A stretch of 25,824 bases of DNA from Candidatus Levyibacteriota bacterium (GTDB taxonomy: Bacteria; Patescibacteria; Microgenomatia; Levybacterales; UBA12049), in contig JACPGP010000021.1 in the NCBI GenBank assembly GCA_016182425.1, positions 1 to 25,824 on the forward strand, read 5' to 3'. A program made the position numbers and the translations under genes. Under the pieces are notes generated by a model. It was given only the letters and a program-made list of their open reading frames with translations. It was not told the DNA's origin and did not search any database. Below are positions 14,529-22,433 of this stretch, piece after piece (position 1 is the stretch's first letter; each line of letters begins with the position of its first letter).

Positions 14529-15197
14529 ATGCCAGGAAGACTTGTTCCTCTTATTACCAACGAGATCTACCATGTTTTTAATAGAGGAATTAATAGACAA
14601 CCGATATTTACCACGAAACGTGAATACCAAAGAGCAGTTGATTCGATTATGTTTTATCGATTCGCAAATCCCCCTGTACGTCTATCTAAGTTTTTACGTT
14701 TTGAAAGCGATAGGCAAAATGAGATATTACAGATGCTAGAAACCCGCGAGCCACTGGTTCAAATTTTCTCCTACTGTTTTATGCCGAATCATTTTCATTT
14801 ATTAATCAAACAAAAAAAGGACAACGGTATTGCTAGATTTATAAGTAATGTTCAAAACAGTTACACCCGCTATTTTAATACAAGGCATCAAAGAGATGGT
14901 GCTTTACTTTTAAATCAATTTAAAGCGGTACTAATCGAAACAGATGAGCAGTTTCTTCATGTATCTCGATATATTCATTTAAATCCATACACAGGATATC
15001 TTGTAAAATATCATAATGAACTAGAAACATATGCGTGGTCTTCTTTTCCAGACTATCTAAAAAATAATAGTTCGTTTGTTACCAAAGATTTATTAATGAG
15101 TTTTTTTCGTACCGTTGGGCAGCATAAAAAATTTGTTCTTGATCAGGCTGATTATCAAAGAAGATTAAAAGAGATTGAACATCTCACTTTTGAGTAA
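14529..15197 (+). CDS. REP-associated tyrosine transposase (Y1_Tnp, HuH)
   Basis: A 222-residue single-strand transposase of the IS200-like/RAYT group. The start MPGRLVPLITNEIYHVFNRGINRQPIF is typical, the HuH motif is MPNHFHLLI with His88 and His90, the catalytic tyrosine is probably Tyr112 in NVQNSYTRYFN, and YIHLNP follows. Such enzymes cut and rejoin single-stranded DNA at hairpin-marked ends, and the hairpins flanking this gene fit that. The gene looks intact. An in-frame TTG at 14493 lies within the promoter and is rejected in favour of ATG 14529. Confidence 0.9.
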   Translation: MPGRLVPLITNEIYHVFNRGINRQPIFTTKREYQRAVDSIMFYRFANPPVRLSKFLRFESDRQNEILQMLETREPLVQIFSYCFMPNHFHLLIKQKKDNGIARFISNVQNSYTRYFNTRHQRDGALLLNQFKAVLIETDEQFLHVSRYIHLNPYTGYLVKYHNELETYAWSSFPDYLKNNSSFVTKDLLMSFFRTVGQHKKFVLDQADYQRRLKEIEHLTFE

Positions 15198-15221
15198 TAT
15201 TTCCTTGGTGCTCTATCTAAA

Positions 15222-15238
15222 TCACCTCCCAGGTGAAT
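15222..15238 (-). repeat. Right end hairpin/inverted repeat of the RAYT element
   Basis: Inverted copy of the left-end repeat, identical over 17 bp, and self-complementary with a 6-bp stem and a CCC loop (15222-15236). Confidence 0.8.
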
Positions 15239-15240
15239 AG

Positions 15241-15360
15241 CCACAGCAGCTGCCTGACGAGAAAATTGCCGGCTTAATAAGTACTACTACAGGTGCAGCG
15301 AGAGCATTAGTACATAGAGTAAGAAGACGACTTAATAAGACTTTGGGCTTGGGTTTATAA
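15241..15360 (+). pseudogene. Relic of a helix-turn-helix gene, probably sigma-70 region 4
   Basis: Directly outside the element's right end there is a 39-codon open frame with no start codon, ending in TAA at 15358-15360. Its peptide contains LPDEKIAGLISTTTGAARAL followed by VHRVRRRLNK, which has the layout of sigma-70 region 4 (an IA-l-s-GA-R-l-HR-RRL helix-turn-helix). The frame upstream is closed by a TAG that is part of the element's edge (15238-15240). The simplest reading is a gene 3' end cut off by the insertion or a later rearrangement; the matching 5' part is not on the other side. Confidence 0.5.
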
Positions 15361-15369
15361 ATATAAACC
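15352..15369. repeat. AT-rich inverted repeat at the end of the sigma relic
   Basis: GGTTTATAAATATAAACC can form an 8-bp stem with a two-base loop and spans the relic's stop codon. There is no U run after it, so it is not a convincing terminator. Nothing else is recognised between here and the uvrA promoter. Confidence 0.4.
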
Positions 15370-15420
15370 ATTCATTTCCTCATTTAGTGCCGCTATCTAT
15401 TCATCTAAGATATTTTCTTG

Positions 15421-15426
15421 TATAAT
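15421..15426 (+). promoter_or_regulatory. -10 box of uvrA
   Basis: A perfect TATAAT preceded by TTG lies 19 nt before the uvrA ATG, predicting a leader of about 12 nt without a Shine-Dalgarno. No clear -35 was found. Confidence 0.5.
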
Positions 15427-15445
15427 AAAAGATCGCAAAAATCAT

Positions 15446-18325
15446 ATGGATAAAATTGTTATCAAAGGTGCTAGGGAGCATAATCTTAAAAATATAGATC
15501 TGGTAATTCCTAAAAATAAACTGGTGGTGTTTACGGGATTGTCGGGTAGCGGAAAATCGTCTTTGGCGTTTGACACAATCTATGCCGAAGGGCAAAGGCG
15601 TTACGTTGAATCTCTATCTTCTTATGCCCGACAATTTTTGGGGGTGATGAAAAAACCGGATGTTGACCTGATTGACGGTCTTTCTCCGGCAATTTCTATT
15701 GACCAAAAAAGCACCTCTCATAATCCCAGGTCAACAGTTGGCACCGTGACTGAAATTTATGACTACTTGCGACTGCTGTTTGCTAGAATCGGCCATCCCC
15801 ATTGTCCAAACTGTAAAAGGGAAATATCGCATCTTTCCAAAGAGCAAATTACCCAGAACATCTCTGCACTTTTGGTAAACCCAAAAGCAGGACTAAGACT
15901 TCTGATACTCTCTCCTCTGGTCAAAGACAGGAAAGGAGAGTATCTAGAACTTTTTTCTGATCTTAAAAAACAGGGATACAAAAAAGTTAGAATAGATAGA
16001 GAGATTTTTCAATTAAGCGAAAAATTTTCTCTTATTAAAACAAACAAGCATACCATTGATCTGGTCATTGATGGTCTTGTTCTTACTAAGAATACAGAAA
16101 GCGAGCGGATTTCCCGCGGAGTAGAACAAGCACTTAGATTTGGCAACGGAGAAATGATTGTTTCCATTTTGCAAGATAAGGGTTTTTCTATCCCGGAAAA
16201 ACCGAAAAAAATGCAGGATATACTTTTTTCCGAAAAATTTGCCTGTCCTAATTGCAATATCTCAATTCCCGAAATTGAACCGCGAATTTTTTCGTTTAAC
16301 ACCCCACACGGAGCCTGCTTAAAATGTAATGGATTAGGCACAATACTTAGTGTCGATAAAAACCTGGTTTTTAACGATAATCTTTCTATTAGCGAAGGCG
16401 GAATTTTGCCCTTCCAAAATATTGCGGAACAAGATACCTGGTTTGCCCGAACATTCAAAATTTTTTGTGACGAAAATAGCATAGCCCAAACTACCAGGCT
16501 TTCTTTTGCACCCAAAGAGAAAAAGGAACTGCTGCTTTTTGGAACAGGAGAGAAAGAATACGAGGTGCAGGGAAAAAACAGATGGGGGAAAAACACATCT
16601 ATTTATGAACCGTTTCGAGGAATCTTATGGGAGCTTAAAAAAAGATACCATGAAACAGATTCCATATTTCTTAAAAGCCAAGTTGAGAGGTTTATGAGAT
16701 ATGAAATATGCAACGAGTGCGCAGGCAGCAGATTAAAAAAAGAGGCACTTTCAGTAACAATTGTTTCAAAATCCATTACTGAAGTTTCAAATATGTCAAT
16801 AGAAAACTCATTTGACTTTATTTGCGATTTACCAAAACAACTAACCTTCAGAGAACAAGAAATTGGTAAAGTAATTATCAAAGAAATTAAAATTAGACTT
16901 GGGTTTTTGCGAGACGTAGGACTAGGTTACCTAACACTTTCTCGAGGAGCACAAACCTTATCCGGAGGAGAAGCACAGCGAATCCGTCTTGCTTCACAAA
17001 TTGGCAGCGGTCTAACAGGAGTTCTTTATGTGCTGGATGAACCATCAATTGGGCTTCATCAAAAAGATAACCAAAAACTAATTACTACCCTTAAAAAACT
17101 TCGTGATTTGGGAAATACGGTGATTGTGGTTGAGCACGACAAGGACACAATGCGGGCGGCTGATTATCTGATTGATTTTGGTCCAGGTGCAGGTTTTCAA
17201 GGAGGAGAAATTGTTGCAATCGGAACACCGCAAGAGATCATGAAAAACAATTCGTCTTTAACCGGCAAATATTTATCTGGTGAGAAAAAAATAAATATTC
17301 AAAACAATGCCATAACAAACCACAAACATTCTTCCCAATTAACGATTTACGGTGCCCTGGAACATAATCTCAAGAATATTACTGTTTCATTCCCAATGAG
17401 GAAACTTATTGTAGTAACTGGAGTTTCAGGATCTGGTAAATCAACGCTGGTGCACGATATTTTGTATCATGCTCTGATGCAGAAAATAAATCTCTACCAC
17501 AAAGATAACCCTGGAAAATTTACCAGAATAACAGGAGATGAATATGTTAGAAATGTTTTTCTAATAGATCAATCTCCTATTGGCAGAACTCCACGCAGTA
17601 ACCCGGCTACTTATACCGGCTGCTTTTCTTATATTAGAGACATATTTGCCTTAACCCGCGATGCGAGACTTAAAGGTTATAAACCTGGAAAATTCTCCTT
17701 TAACGTCAGAGGTGGACGATGCGAGGCATGCGAGGGGGAGGGACAAATTAAAATAGAGATGCAATTTCTTCCAGATGTGTATATTACATGCGAAGTGTGT
17801 AATGGAAAACAATATACGCAAGAAGCGTTGTCTATTTCTTTTAACGGAAAAAATATTGCCGATGTTTTGTCTATGAGTGTGCATGAGGCGTTAACGTTTT
17901 TTTCTTTCGTGCCCAGTCTTTCTCATAAATTGCAGATCTTAAACGACGTTGGTCTTTCCTATATTAAGCTTGGACAGCCAGCCCCGACTCTTTCAGGGGG
18001 AGAGGCTCAACGAGTAAAACTGGCATCAGAACTTTCCAAACGAGGTCGGGATGCAATCTATCTTTTAGATGAACCAACAACCGGACTTCATTTTGCTGAT
18101 TTGGAGAAACTTCTACAAGTATTACGAAGGCTTGTTGATATAGGAAATACTGTAATTGTGATTGAGCATAATTTAGATATTATAAAAAACGCCGACTTTC
18201 TTATTGATTTGGGTCCTGAAGGCGGAGAAAAAGGAGGAAATATTGTCGCCACGGGCACACCAAAAGAAATAGCCCAAAACGACGGTTCTTATACAGGACA
18301 ATTTCTTAAAAAAGTTTTAGAATAG
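15446..18325 (+). CDS. uvrA: Excinuclease ABC subunit A
   Basis: A full-length 959-residue UvrA, the damage-recognition ATPase of nucleotide excision repair. The first Walker A is GLSGSGKSS (31-39) and the second GVSGSGKS (659-666). Both ABC signatures are present (TLSGGEAQRIRLA and TLSGGEAQRVKLA), each followed by a Walker B with LDEP. Zinc-binding pairs appear at CPNCKREI, CPNCNISI with CLKCNGLG, CNEC and CEACEGEG with CEVC. All parts appear intact. Two genes downstream is uvrC; uvrB is not in the window. It lies beside the transposable element but shows no sign of disruption. Confidence 0.97.
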   Translation: MDKIVIKGAREHNLKNIDLVIPKNKLVVFTGLSGSGKSSLAFDTIYAEGQRRYVESLSSYARQFLGVMKKPDVDLIDGLSPAISIDQKSTSHNPRSTVGTVTEIYDYLRLLFARIGHPHCPNCKREISHLSKEQITQNISALLVNPKAGLRLLILSPLVKDRKGEYLELFSDLKKQGYKKVRIDREIFQLSEKFSLIKTNKHTIDLVIDGLVLTKNTESERISRGVEQALRFGNGEMIVSILQDKGFSIPEKPKKMQDILFSEKFACPNCNISIPEIEPRIFSFNTPHGACLKCNGLGTILSVDKNLVFNDNLSISEGGILPFQNIAEQDTWFARTFKIFCDENSIAQTTRLSFAPKEKKELLLFGTGEKEYEVQGKNRWGKNTSIYEPFRGILWELKKRYHETDSIFLKSQVERFMRYEICNECAGSRLKKEALSVTIVSKSITEVSNMSIENSFDFICDLPKQLTFREQEIGKVIIKEIKIRLGFLRDVGLGYLTLSRGAQTLSGGEAQRIRLASQIGSGLTGVLYVLDEPSIGLHQKDNQKLITTLKKLRDLGNTVIVVEHDKDTMRAADYLIDFGPGAGFQGGEIVAIGTPQEIMKNNSSLTGKYLSGEKKINIQNNAITNHKHSSQLTIYGALEHNLKNITVSFPMRKLIVVTGVSGSGKSTLVHDILYHALMQKINLYHKDNPGKFTRITGDEYVRNVFLIDQSPIGRTPRSNPATYTGCFSYIRDIFALTRDARLKGYKPGKFSFNVRGGRCEACEGEGQIKIEMQFLPDVYITCEVCNGKQYTQEALSISFNGKNIADVLSMSVHEALTFFSFVPSLSHKLQILNDVGLSYIKLGQPAPTLSGGEAQRVKLASELSKRGRDAIYLLDEPTTGLHFADLEKLLQVLRRLVDIGNTVIVIEHNLDIIKNADFLIDLGPEGGEKGGNIVATGTPKEIAQNDGSYTGQFLKKVLE

Positions 18326-18330
18326 AAAGG

Positions 18331-19890
18331 ATGGTAAAATTTCTCTTCATTTTTTATTTTTCATTTTTTATTTTTCATTTTTCGCTGCCGCCCGCCGCTT
18401 TTGCTTTGGAAAATTTTACCACTGCCTATGATGTTACCTACACCGTAAATGAAAATGGTATTACTAACGCCAAATTCGATGTTTTTCTAACCAATACATC
18501 CAGCAAGGTTTACGCGTCTTCCTACAAAATAATCTTGGGGTTTGTTAATATTGCAAATGTTTCGGCCTATGATCCAGATGGTAAAATAAATCCTCGCGTT
18601 ATCTCAACAGATAATGAAGTAGGTATCGAGCTGACTTTTAATAAAAAAGTGGTGGGGATCAATAAAAAGCTTCCTTTTACATTCTCTTTTGATACTACGG
18701 AAGTGGCGCAAAAACAGGGAGAGGTTTTTGAAATAAATATTCCGGGGATTTCCAAGCAGAATAAATTTACCGATTTCAAAGTACACGTTAAGGTTCCCTC
18801 CTCGTTTGGCGCACCCAGCTACATAAAACCAAATATCAAGACCAAAAACCTGGATTTCACCAAAGAGCAGCTCGGCGAATCCGGCATTTCTATCGCCTTT
18901 GGAAACAAACAGTACTACCGTTTTAAGCTTGCTTACCACCTTAAAAACTCGCATGTATTCCCCATCAAAACCGAAATTGCTCTTCCTCCAAAAACCGGTT
19001 ATCAAACTGTAACAATCGGTAATATCAGTCCTAAACCCCTTAATATTAGGCAGGATGGCGATGGCAATTATCTTGCCCAGTATTCCCTTCTGCCCGGCAA
19101 AAAAATAGATGTGATAGTAACAGGCAGGGTGCAGGTTGTACTTAAACCAAAAAAAGAAACGCTCTCTCCCCAAAAAACTAAACAATACTTGGCGCAAAAG
19201 CCGTACTGGGAAAATAGCGAAAAAATAAAAGAGTTGGGCCAAAAATTAAAAACTCCTAGAGCTATTTACCAATACGTTTGGCAAACCCTCACCTATGACT
19301 TTTCCCGCGTCATCAATAATAGCCCGAGGCTGGGAGCAAAAGAGGTGCTTCTTAACCCTAGCTCCGCGGTGTGCTTGGAATTTACCGATCTGTTTATCGC
19401 CATTGCCCGTTCTGCCGGAATTCCTGCTCGGGAGCTTAACGGCTACGCTTACACTCAAAATCAAAAACAACGGCCGCTTTCCCTGGTTAAAGACATTCTT
19501 CATGCCTGGCCTGAGTATTACGACCAACAGCAAGAAACCTGGATTATGGTAGATCCCACCTGGGCAAACACCACAGGAGGCATTGACTATTTTAATACCT
19601 TTGATCTAGATCATATTGTTTTTGTTATCAAGGGCTCACAAAGCGATTACCCTATTCCTGCTGGCGGTTACAAGCCAGAGGGTGCAGAAAACGTCAAAGA
19701 TGTTGAGGTATCTTTTTCAGACCCTTTTGAGCCGCAAGTGTCGGAAAAGATTTTTGCCGACTTGCCAAAAAGTAGGTCTGCTACTACAATAATTACTCCA
19801 GCTTTTTTAACCAATGCAGGATTTACGATCATCATACTTATCATTGCCACGGGAACCTGGTATTTACTTTTTTATAGACGAAAAAGGTGA
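18331..19890 (+). CDS. Exported membrane-anchored transglutaminase-like protein
   Basis: A 519-residue protein. A signal peptide (to about residue 25, PPAAFA) is followed by a beta-rich region of about 270 residues, then a transglutaminase-like (papain-fold) domain with the catalytic triad Cys348 (SAVCLEF), His391 (LHAWPEYYD) and Asp408 (MVDPTW). The C-terminus is a single membrane helix ending in FYRRKR, so the enzyme domain lies outside the membrane. Bacterial members may act as proteases or cross-linking enzymes on surface proteins; the substrate is unknown. It starts five nucleotides after uvrA and its last 77 nt overlap uvrC in another frame. The signal peptide is encoded by a 14-bp tandem repeat. 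Confidence 0.85.
   Translation: MVKFLFIFYFSFFIFHFSLPPAAFALENFTTAYDVTYTVNENGITNAKFDVFLTNTSSKVYASSYKIILGFVNIANVSAYDPDGKINPRVISTDNEVGIELTFNKKVVGINKKLPFTFSFDTTEVAQKQGEVFEINIPGISKQNKFTDFKVHVKVPSSFGAPSYIKPNIKTKNLDFTKEQLGESGISIAFGNKQYYRFKLAYHLKNSHVFPIKTEIALPPKTGYQTVTIGNISPKPLNIRQDGDGNYLAQYSLLPGKKIDVIVTGRVQVVLKPKKETLSPQKTKQYLAQKPYWENSEKIKELGQKLKTPRAIYQYVWQTLTYDFSRVINNSPRLGAKEVLLNPSSAVCLEFTDLFIAIARSAGIPARELNGYAYTQNQKQRPLSLVKDILHAWPEYYDQQQETWIMVDPTWANTTGGIDYFNTFDLDHIVFVIKGSQSDYPIPAGGYKPEGAENVKDVEVSFSDPFEPQVSEKIFADLPKSRSATTIITPAFLTNAGFTIIILIIATGTWYLLFYRRKR
18346..18382 (+). repeat. 14-bp tandem repeat within the signal-peptide codons
   Basis: The unit TTCATTTTTTATTT occurs twice in full (18346-18359 and 18360-18373), then as a partial third copy lacking one T (18374-18382). 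Because 14 is not a multiple of three, gain or loss of a unit would shift the frame of the transglutaminase-like gene close to its start. Confidence 0.75.
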
Positions 19891-21076
19891 TGTTTTGTAT
19901 GTGGGAAAGGCAAAAAATCTAAAAAGCCGAGTTTCTTCTTATTTTTCCAAACAAGTTACTGGCGAAAAAACAAAATTACTAGTTAAAAAAATCGAAAAAA
20001 TCAAAATAGTAAAAGTCGCATCAGAGTTTGAATCGCTGCTTCTTGAGGCAAATCTCATTAAAAAATATAGTCCTTTCTACAACGTTAGATTAACTGATGG
20101 TAAGGCATATCCACTTATTCGCATAACGATAAAAGATGCCTTCCCAAAAGTTCTCATCGTAAGACGCGAAGACGACAAAAACTCTTTGTATTTTGGTCCA
20201 TTCCCAAGTGGGTCAACAATAAAAATGGTCTTAAAATTAATGCGCAGAATCTTTCCTTTTCAATCGGTATTAAATCACCCAAAACGAGTCTGTCTATTTA
20301 ACCATTTAGGCTTATGTCCCTGCCCGCCAATTTTTAGCTCAAGCGAGGACAAAAAAGTATACAGAAAAAACATCAGAAACCTGGTGCAATTCTTGAAAGG
20401 GGGAAAAGAAGACGTCATAAAAAATCTAGAGATTGAACGAGACAAATTTTCTAAGAAAGAAGAATTCGAAAAAGCAAAAGCTGTTCAAAAACAAATTGAT
20501 GCAATTATTTATATCACAAGCCCAATCCATAAGCCACTGGAATATGAGCTAAATCCTAACCTGTCGGAAGATTTACGTTTTAAAGAACTTCAGGACCTCT
20601 CACTACATTTAAAAATCGGAAATATTCAAAAAATTGAGTGTTTTGATATTTCCAATACTTCCGGCACAAATGCGACTGGTTCAATGGTAGTTTTTAACAA
20701 TGGCGAGAAAGATACGAGTAACTACAGACGGTTTAAGATTAGATTGACAATTGGCCCAAATGATTTTGCGATGATGGAGGAAGTTATTAGAAGAAGGCTA
20801 AAACATGCAGAATGGCCATATCCAGATTTGCTTATTGTTGACGGCGGAAAGGGGCAAATTGCTGCGGCCCTAAAAGCAATCAAAAGCGCAAACTTTACTA
20901 TTCCAGTTGTTGGCCTTGCCAAACGGGAGGAGATTATCATTACGCAAGACTTCAGAGAAATTCGACTTCCAAAAGATTCGAAAGCTCTTCATCTTGTGAT
21001 GCGAATTCGAGATGAAGCCCACCGCTTTGCCATCACCTACCATAAAAAACTTCGATCAAAGCTTACTTTCTCATGA
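19814..21076 (+). CDS. uvrC: Excinuclease ABC subunit C, short form without the HhH region
   Basis: A 420-residue UvrC, the dual-incision nuclease of nucleotide excision repair. The GIY-YIG domain begins at LPREPGIYFF (Tyr18, Tyr29, Arg39, Glu78), a UVR-like segment with EEFEKAKAVQKQID lies at 216-229, and the RNase H-like domain has FDISN (Asp278), LLIVDGGKGQ (Asp343) and RDEAHRF (His403). Typical UvrC is about 600 residues and ends with tandem helix-hairpin-helix motifs, which are absent here. The cysteine block reads CLFNHLGLCPC (Cys160, 168, 170), so spacing differs from the usual one. ATG 19814 lies inside the preceding gene; the conserved LPREPG block begins at residue 11, so a start further downstream would cost conserved sequence. 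The 3' end overlaps the convergent solute-binding protein gene by 14 nt. Confidence 0.93.
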   Translation: MQDLRSSYLSLPREPGIYFFIDEKGDVLYVGKAKNLKSRVSSYFSKQVTGEKTKLLVKKIEKIKIVKVASEFESLLLEANLIKKYSPFYNVRLTDGKAYPLIRITIKDAFPKVLIVRREDDKNSLYFGPFPSGSTIKMVLKLMRRIFPFQSVLNHPKRVCLFNHLGLCPCPPIFSSSEDKKVYRKNIRNLVQFLKGGKEDVIKNLEIERDKFSKKEEFEKAKAVQKQIDAIIYITSPIHKPLEYELNPNLSEDLRFKELQDLSLHLKIGNIQKIECFDISNTSGTNATGSMVVFNNGEKDTSNYRRFKIRLTIGPNDFAMMEEVIRRRLKHAEWPYPDLLIVDGGKGQIAAALKAIKSANFTIPVVGLAKREEIIITQDFREIRLPKDSKALHLVMRIRDEAHRFAITYHKKLRSKLTFS

Positions 21077-22418
21077 TTTCATACTCGTAGGGAAAGAAGA
21101 GGAATGAGGCGGGGGAGTCCGCGAGAAGGTATTTTTGAAAATCACTATAGATTTTTTTTCGTTCATTAATATCCACTGTTTTTCTTCCATCCTCCAGCAG
21201 TTTATCGATTCTTTGATTATTGTAGCGGGTGATATTGTTAACTTGCGCAGAATGCCAAAGAGTGTACTGATCTGGATCCTGAGGAAGAAAAAAATTTCCC
21301 AAGAAAATCTGAAATTTATCGGGAATTTTATCTACTGTCACAATCTTTGTTTTTATGTCAATCATTTCCCAAGCTTTTGCTATTATTTCTGCCGTGTGTT
21401 TATATTTATTAAGCGTTTTTATCTCCAAAGATAAATGCGCGCTTTTTGTAGCTGTTTCAGACGCAGATAAAAGAATTTTTGCCTGCTCAACATCCTGGTC
21501 AAAAGAAAAATTTTCAGCATATGCGAAAGAGCCGGGTGCGATTGGGCTATGCGCCCTGGCACCTTCCGAAAAAACATTCGGTAGCGCATAGGAGAGTGCG
21601 CTTCTTAATCGTTTGTCCGATAAGACACTGTCTTGAGTATTATAAAAAAGCGTCACCAGCTGTTGGTAATTTATTTTTTTCTTCACAGTGGTGTTGGGAA
21701 AATTTTCCAGAGAAGTTTTTTTGTATGAGGGGTCTAAAAGTCCAATTGCCCAAGACACCTCGCCCAATATATAGGCAGTTTTAAGAGCGTCGTGGCTGGG
21801 ATAAAACTGATACGTTCTTGTCTGGTAGGAATTTTTCTGCAAGGCAAGAATAATTGTCTGTACAAAACTTCCGTTTACTTTGACGTCTTTAACAGAGTAA
21901 GGGCCAATACCAACCAGTCCTTTCTTAAAAATCGGGCGGGAAACGCTAATTAAAAACGGACTGTATGTGTCTTTCAGGTTATAAACAATAGTTTTTCTAT
22001 TTGGTCGTTTAACATCAGCATCTGAGAAGTTATAAACTACGTCTTCTGAGGAAAATTTTGTTCCGTCCGAAAAAATAATATCGTCAGATAGGAAAAATGT
22101 ATACTTTTTTCCGTTTTGTTCAATCTTCCATTCTTTGGCGATGGAGGGTCCGGGCTTCCCGTCATCAGAAACTGTGGTTAGACCCTTGGAGATATCCCCC
22201 AGAATAAAAAGCGGCAGAGATTCTATGGTATATGCCCCAACCACTCCAATAGATTCGTTATTTCCCAGCGGAATCTTGGGCGTAAAATACCGAAGCAAAA
22301 CAAGCAGAATAAAAAAAATAACCAGGCCGACCGCAAATGATGCGACAATCGTTTTACTCCATTTCCTAAGATACTCCCTAATAATCCAGTACAGCAGTCG
22401 TCTTCGAAAGACAATCAT
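21063..22418 (-). CDS. Membrane-anchored family-5 (peptide-type) solute-binding protein
   Basis: A 451-residue protein of the extracellular solute-binding family 5, which normally delivers peptides or nickel to ABC importers. Recognisable blocks are GLTTVSDDGKPGPSIAKEWKIEQNGKKYTFFLSDDIIFSDGT..SSEDVVYNF near the start, and LFYNTQDSVLSDKRLRSALSYAL in the middle. There is no lipobox; a basic N-terminus and one membrane helix (about 24-43) anchor it, facing outward. No permease or ATPase gene lies nearby, so its partner is elsewhere or it acts alone. A TAAAAT box (22428-22433) ends nine nucleotides before the ATG, overlapping the secG stop, so it may have its own leaderless transcript as well as operon read-through. 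Confidence 0.88.
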   Translation of the reverse strand: MIVFRRRLLYWIIREYLRKWSKTIVASFAVGLVIFFILLVLLRYFTPKIPLGNNESIGVVGAYTIESLPLFILGDISKGLTTVSDDGKPGPSIAKEWKIEQNGKKYTFFLSDDIIFSDGTKFSSEDVVYNFSDADVKRPNRKTIVYNLKDTYSPFLISVSRPIFKKGLVGIGPYSVKDVKVNGSFVQTIILALQKNSYQTRTYQFYPSHDALKTAYILGEVSWAIGLLDPSYKKTSLENFPNTTVKKKINYQQLVTLFYNTQDSVLSDKRLRSALSYALPNVFSEGARAHSPIAPGSFAYAENFSFDQDVEQAKILLSASETATKSAHLSLEIKTLNKYKHTAEIIAKAWEMIDIKTKIVTVDKIPDKFQIFLGNFFLPQDPDQYTLWHSAQVNNITRYNNQRIDKLLEDGRKTVDINERKKIYSDFQKYLLADSPASFLFFPYEYEIMRK

Positions 22419-22427
22419 AAATATCCG

Positions 22428-22433
22428 ATTTTA
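22428..22433 (-). promoter_or_regulatory. Candidate -10 for the solute-binding protein gene
   Basis: TAAAAT on the minus strand, nine nucleotides before the ATG at 22418. It lies in the small palindrome CCGATTTTATCGG (22425-22437) and overlaps the secG stop codon. No clear -35. Confidence 0.35.

Larger units (their letters stand above)
14470..15238 (+). mobile_element. IS200/RAYT-type element with hairpin inverted ends
   Basis: The 17-bp sequence ATTCACCTGGGAGGTGA at 14470-14486 recurs in inverted orientation at 15222-15238, and the pair encloses a single transposase gene. Each end is itself a hairpin: TTCACCT-GGG-AGGTGAA on the left and TCACCT-CCC-AGGTGA on the right. Hairpin ends recognised by a HuH transposase are the hallmark of the IS200/IS605 and REP/RAYT families. 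No target duplication is visible, as expected for that mechanism. The exact outer limits are inferred from the repeats. The right end abuts a gene relic. Confidence 0.75.

Noticed and set aside
14470..15238. The two hairpins as bidirectional transcription terminators.
   Set aside because: They are identical inverted copies flanking a HuH transposase and neither has a U run.
16009..16596. 195-residue minus-strand frame opposite uvrA.
   Set aside because: UvrA is clearly coding here; the frame has no motif or promoter.
18604..19242. 212-residue minus-strand frame opposite the transglutaminase-like gene.
   Set aside because: No recognisable motif, and the plus strand encodes a convincing exported enzyme throughout.
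19814..20100. GIY-YIG homing endonuclease.
   Set aside because: The domain continues into UVR and RNase H-like domains of UvrC with their catalytic residues.
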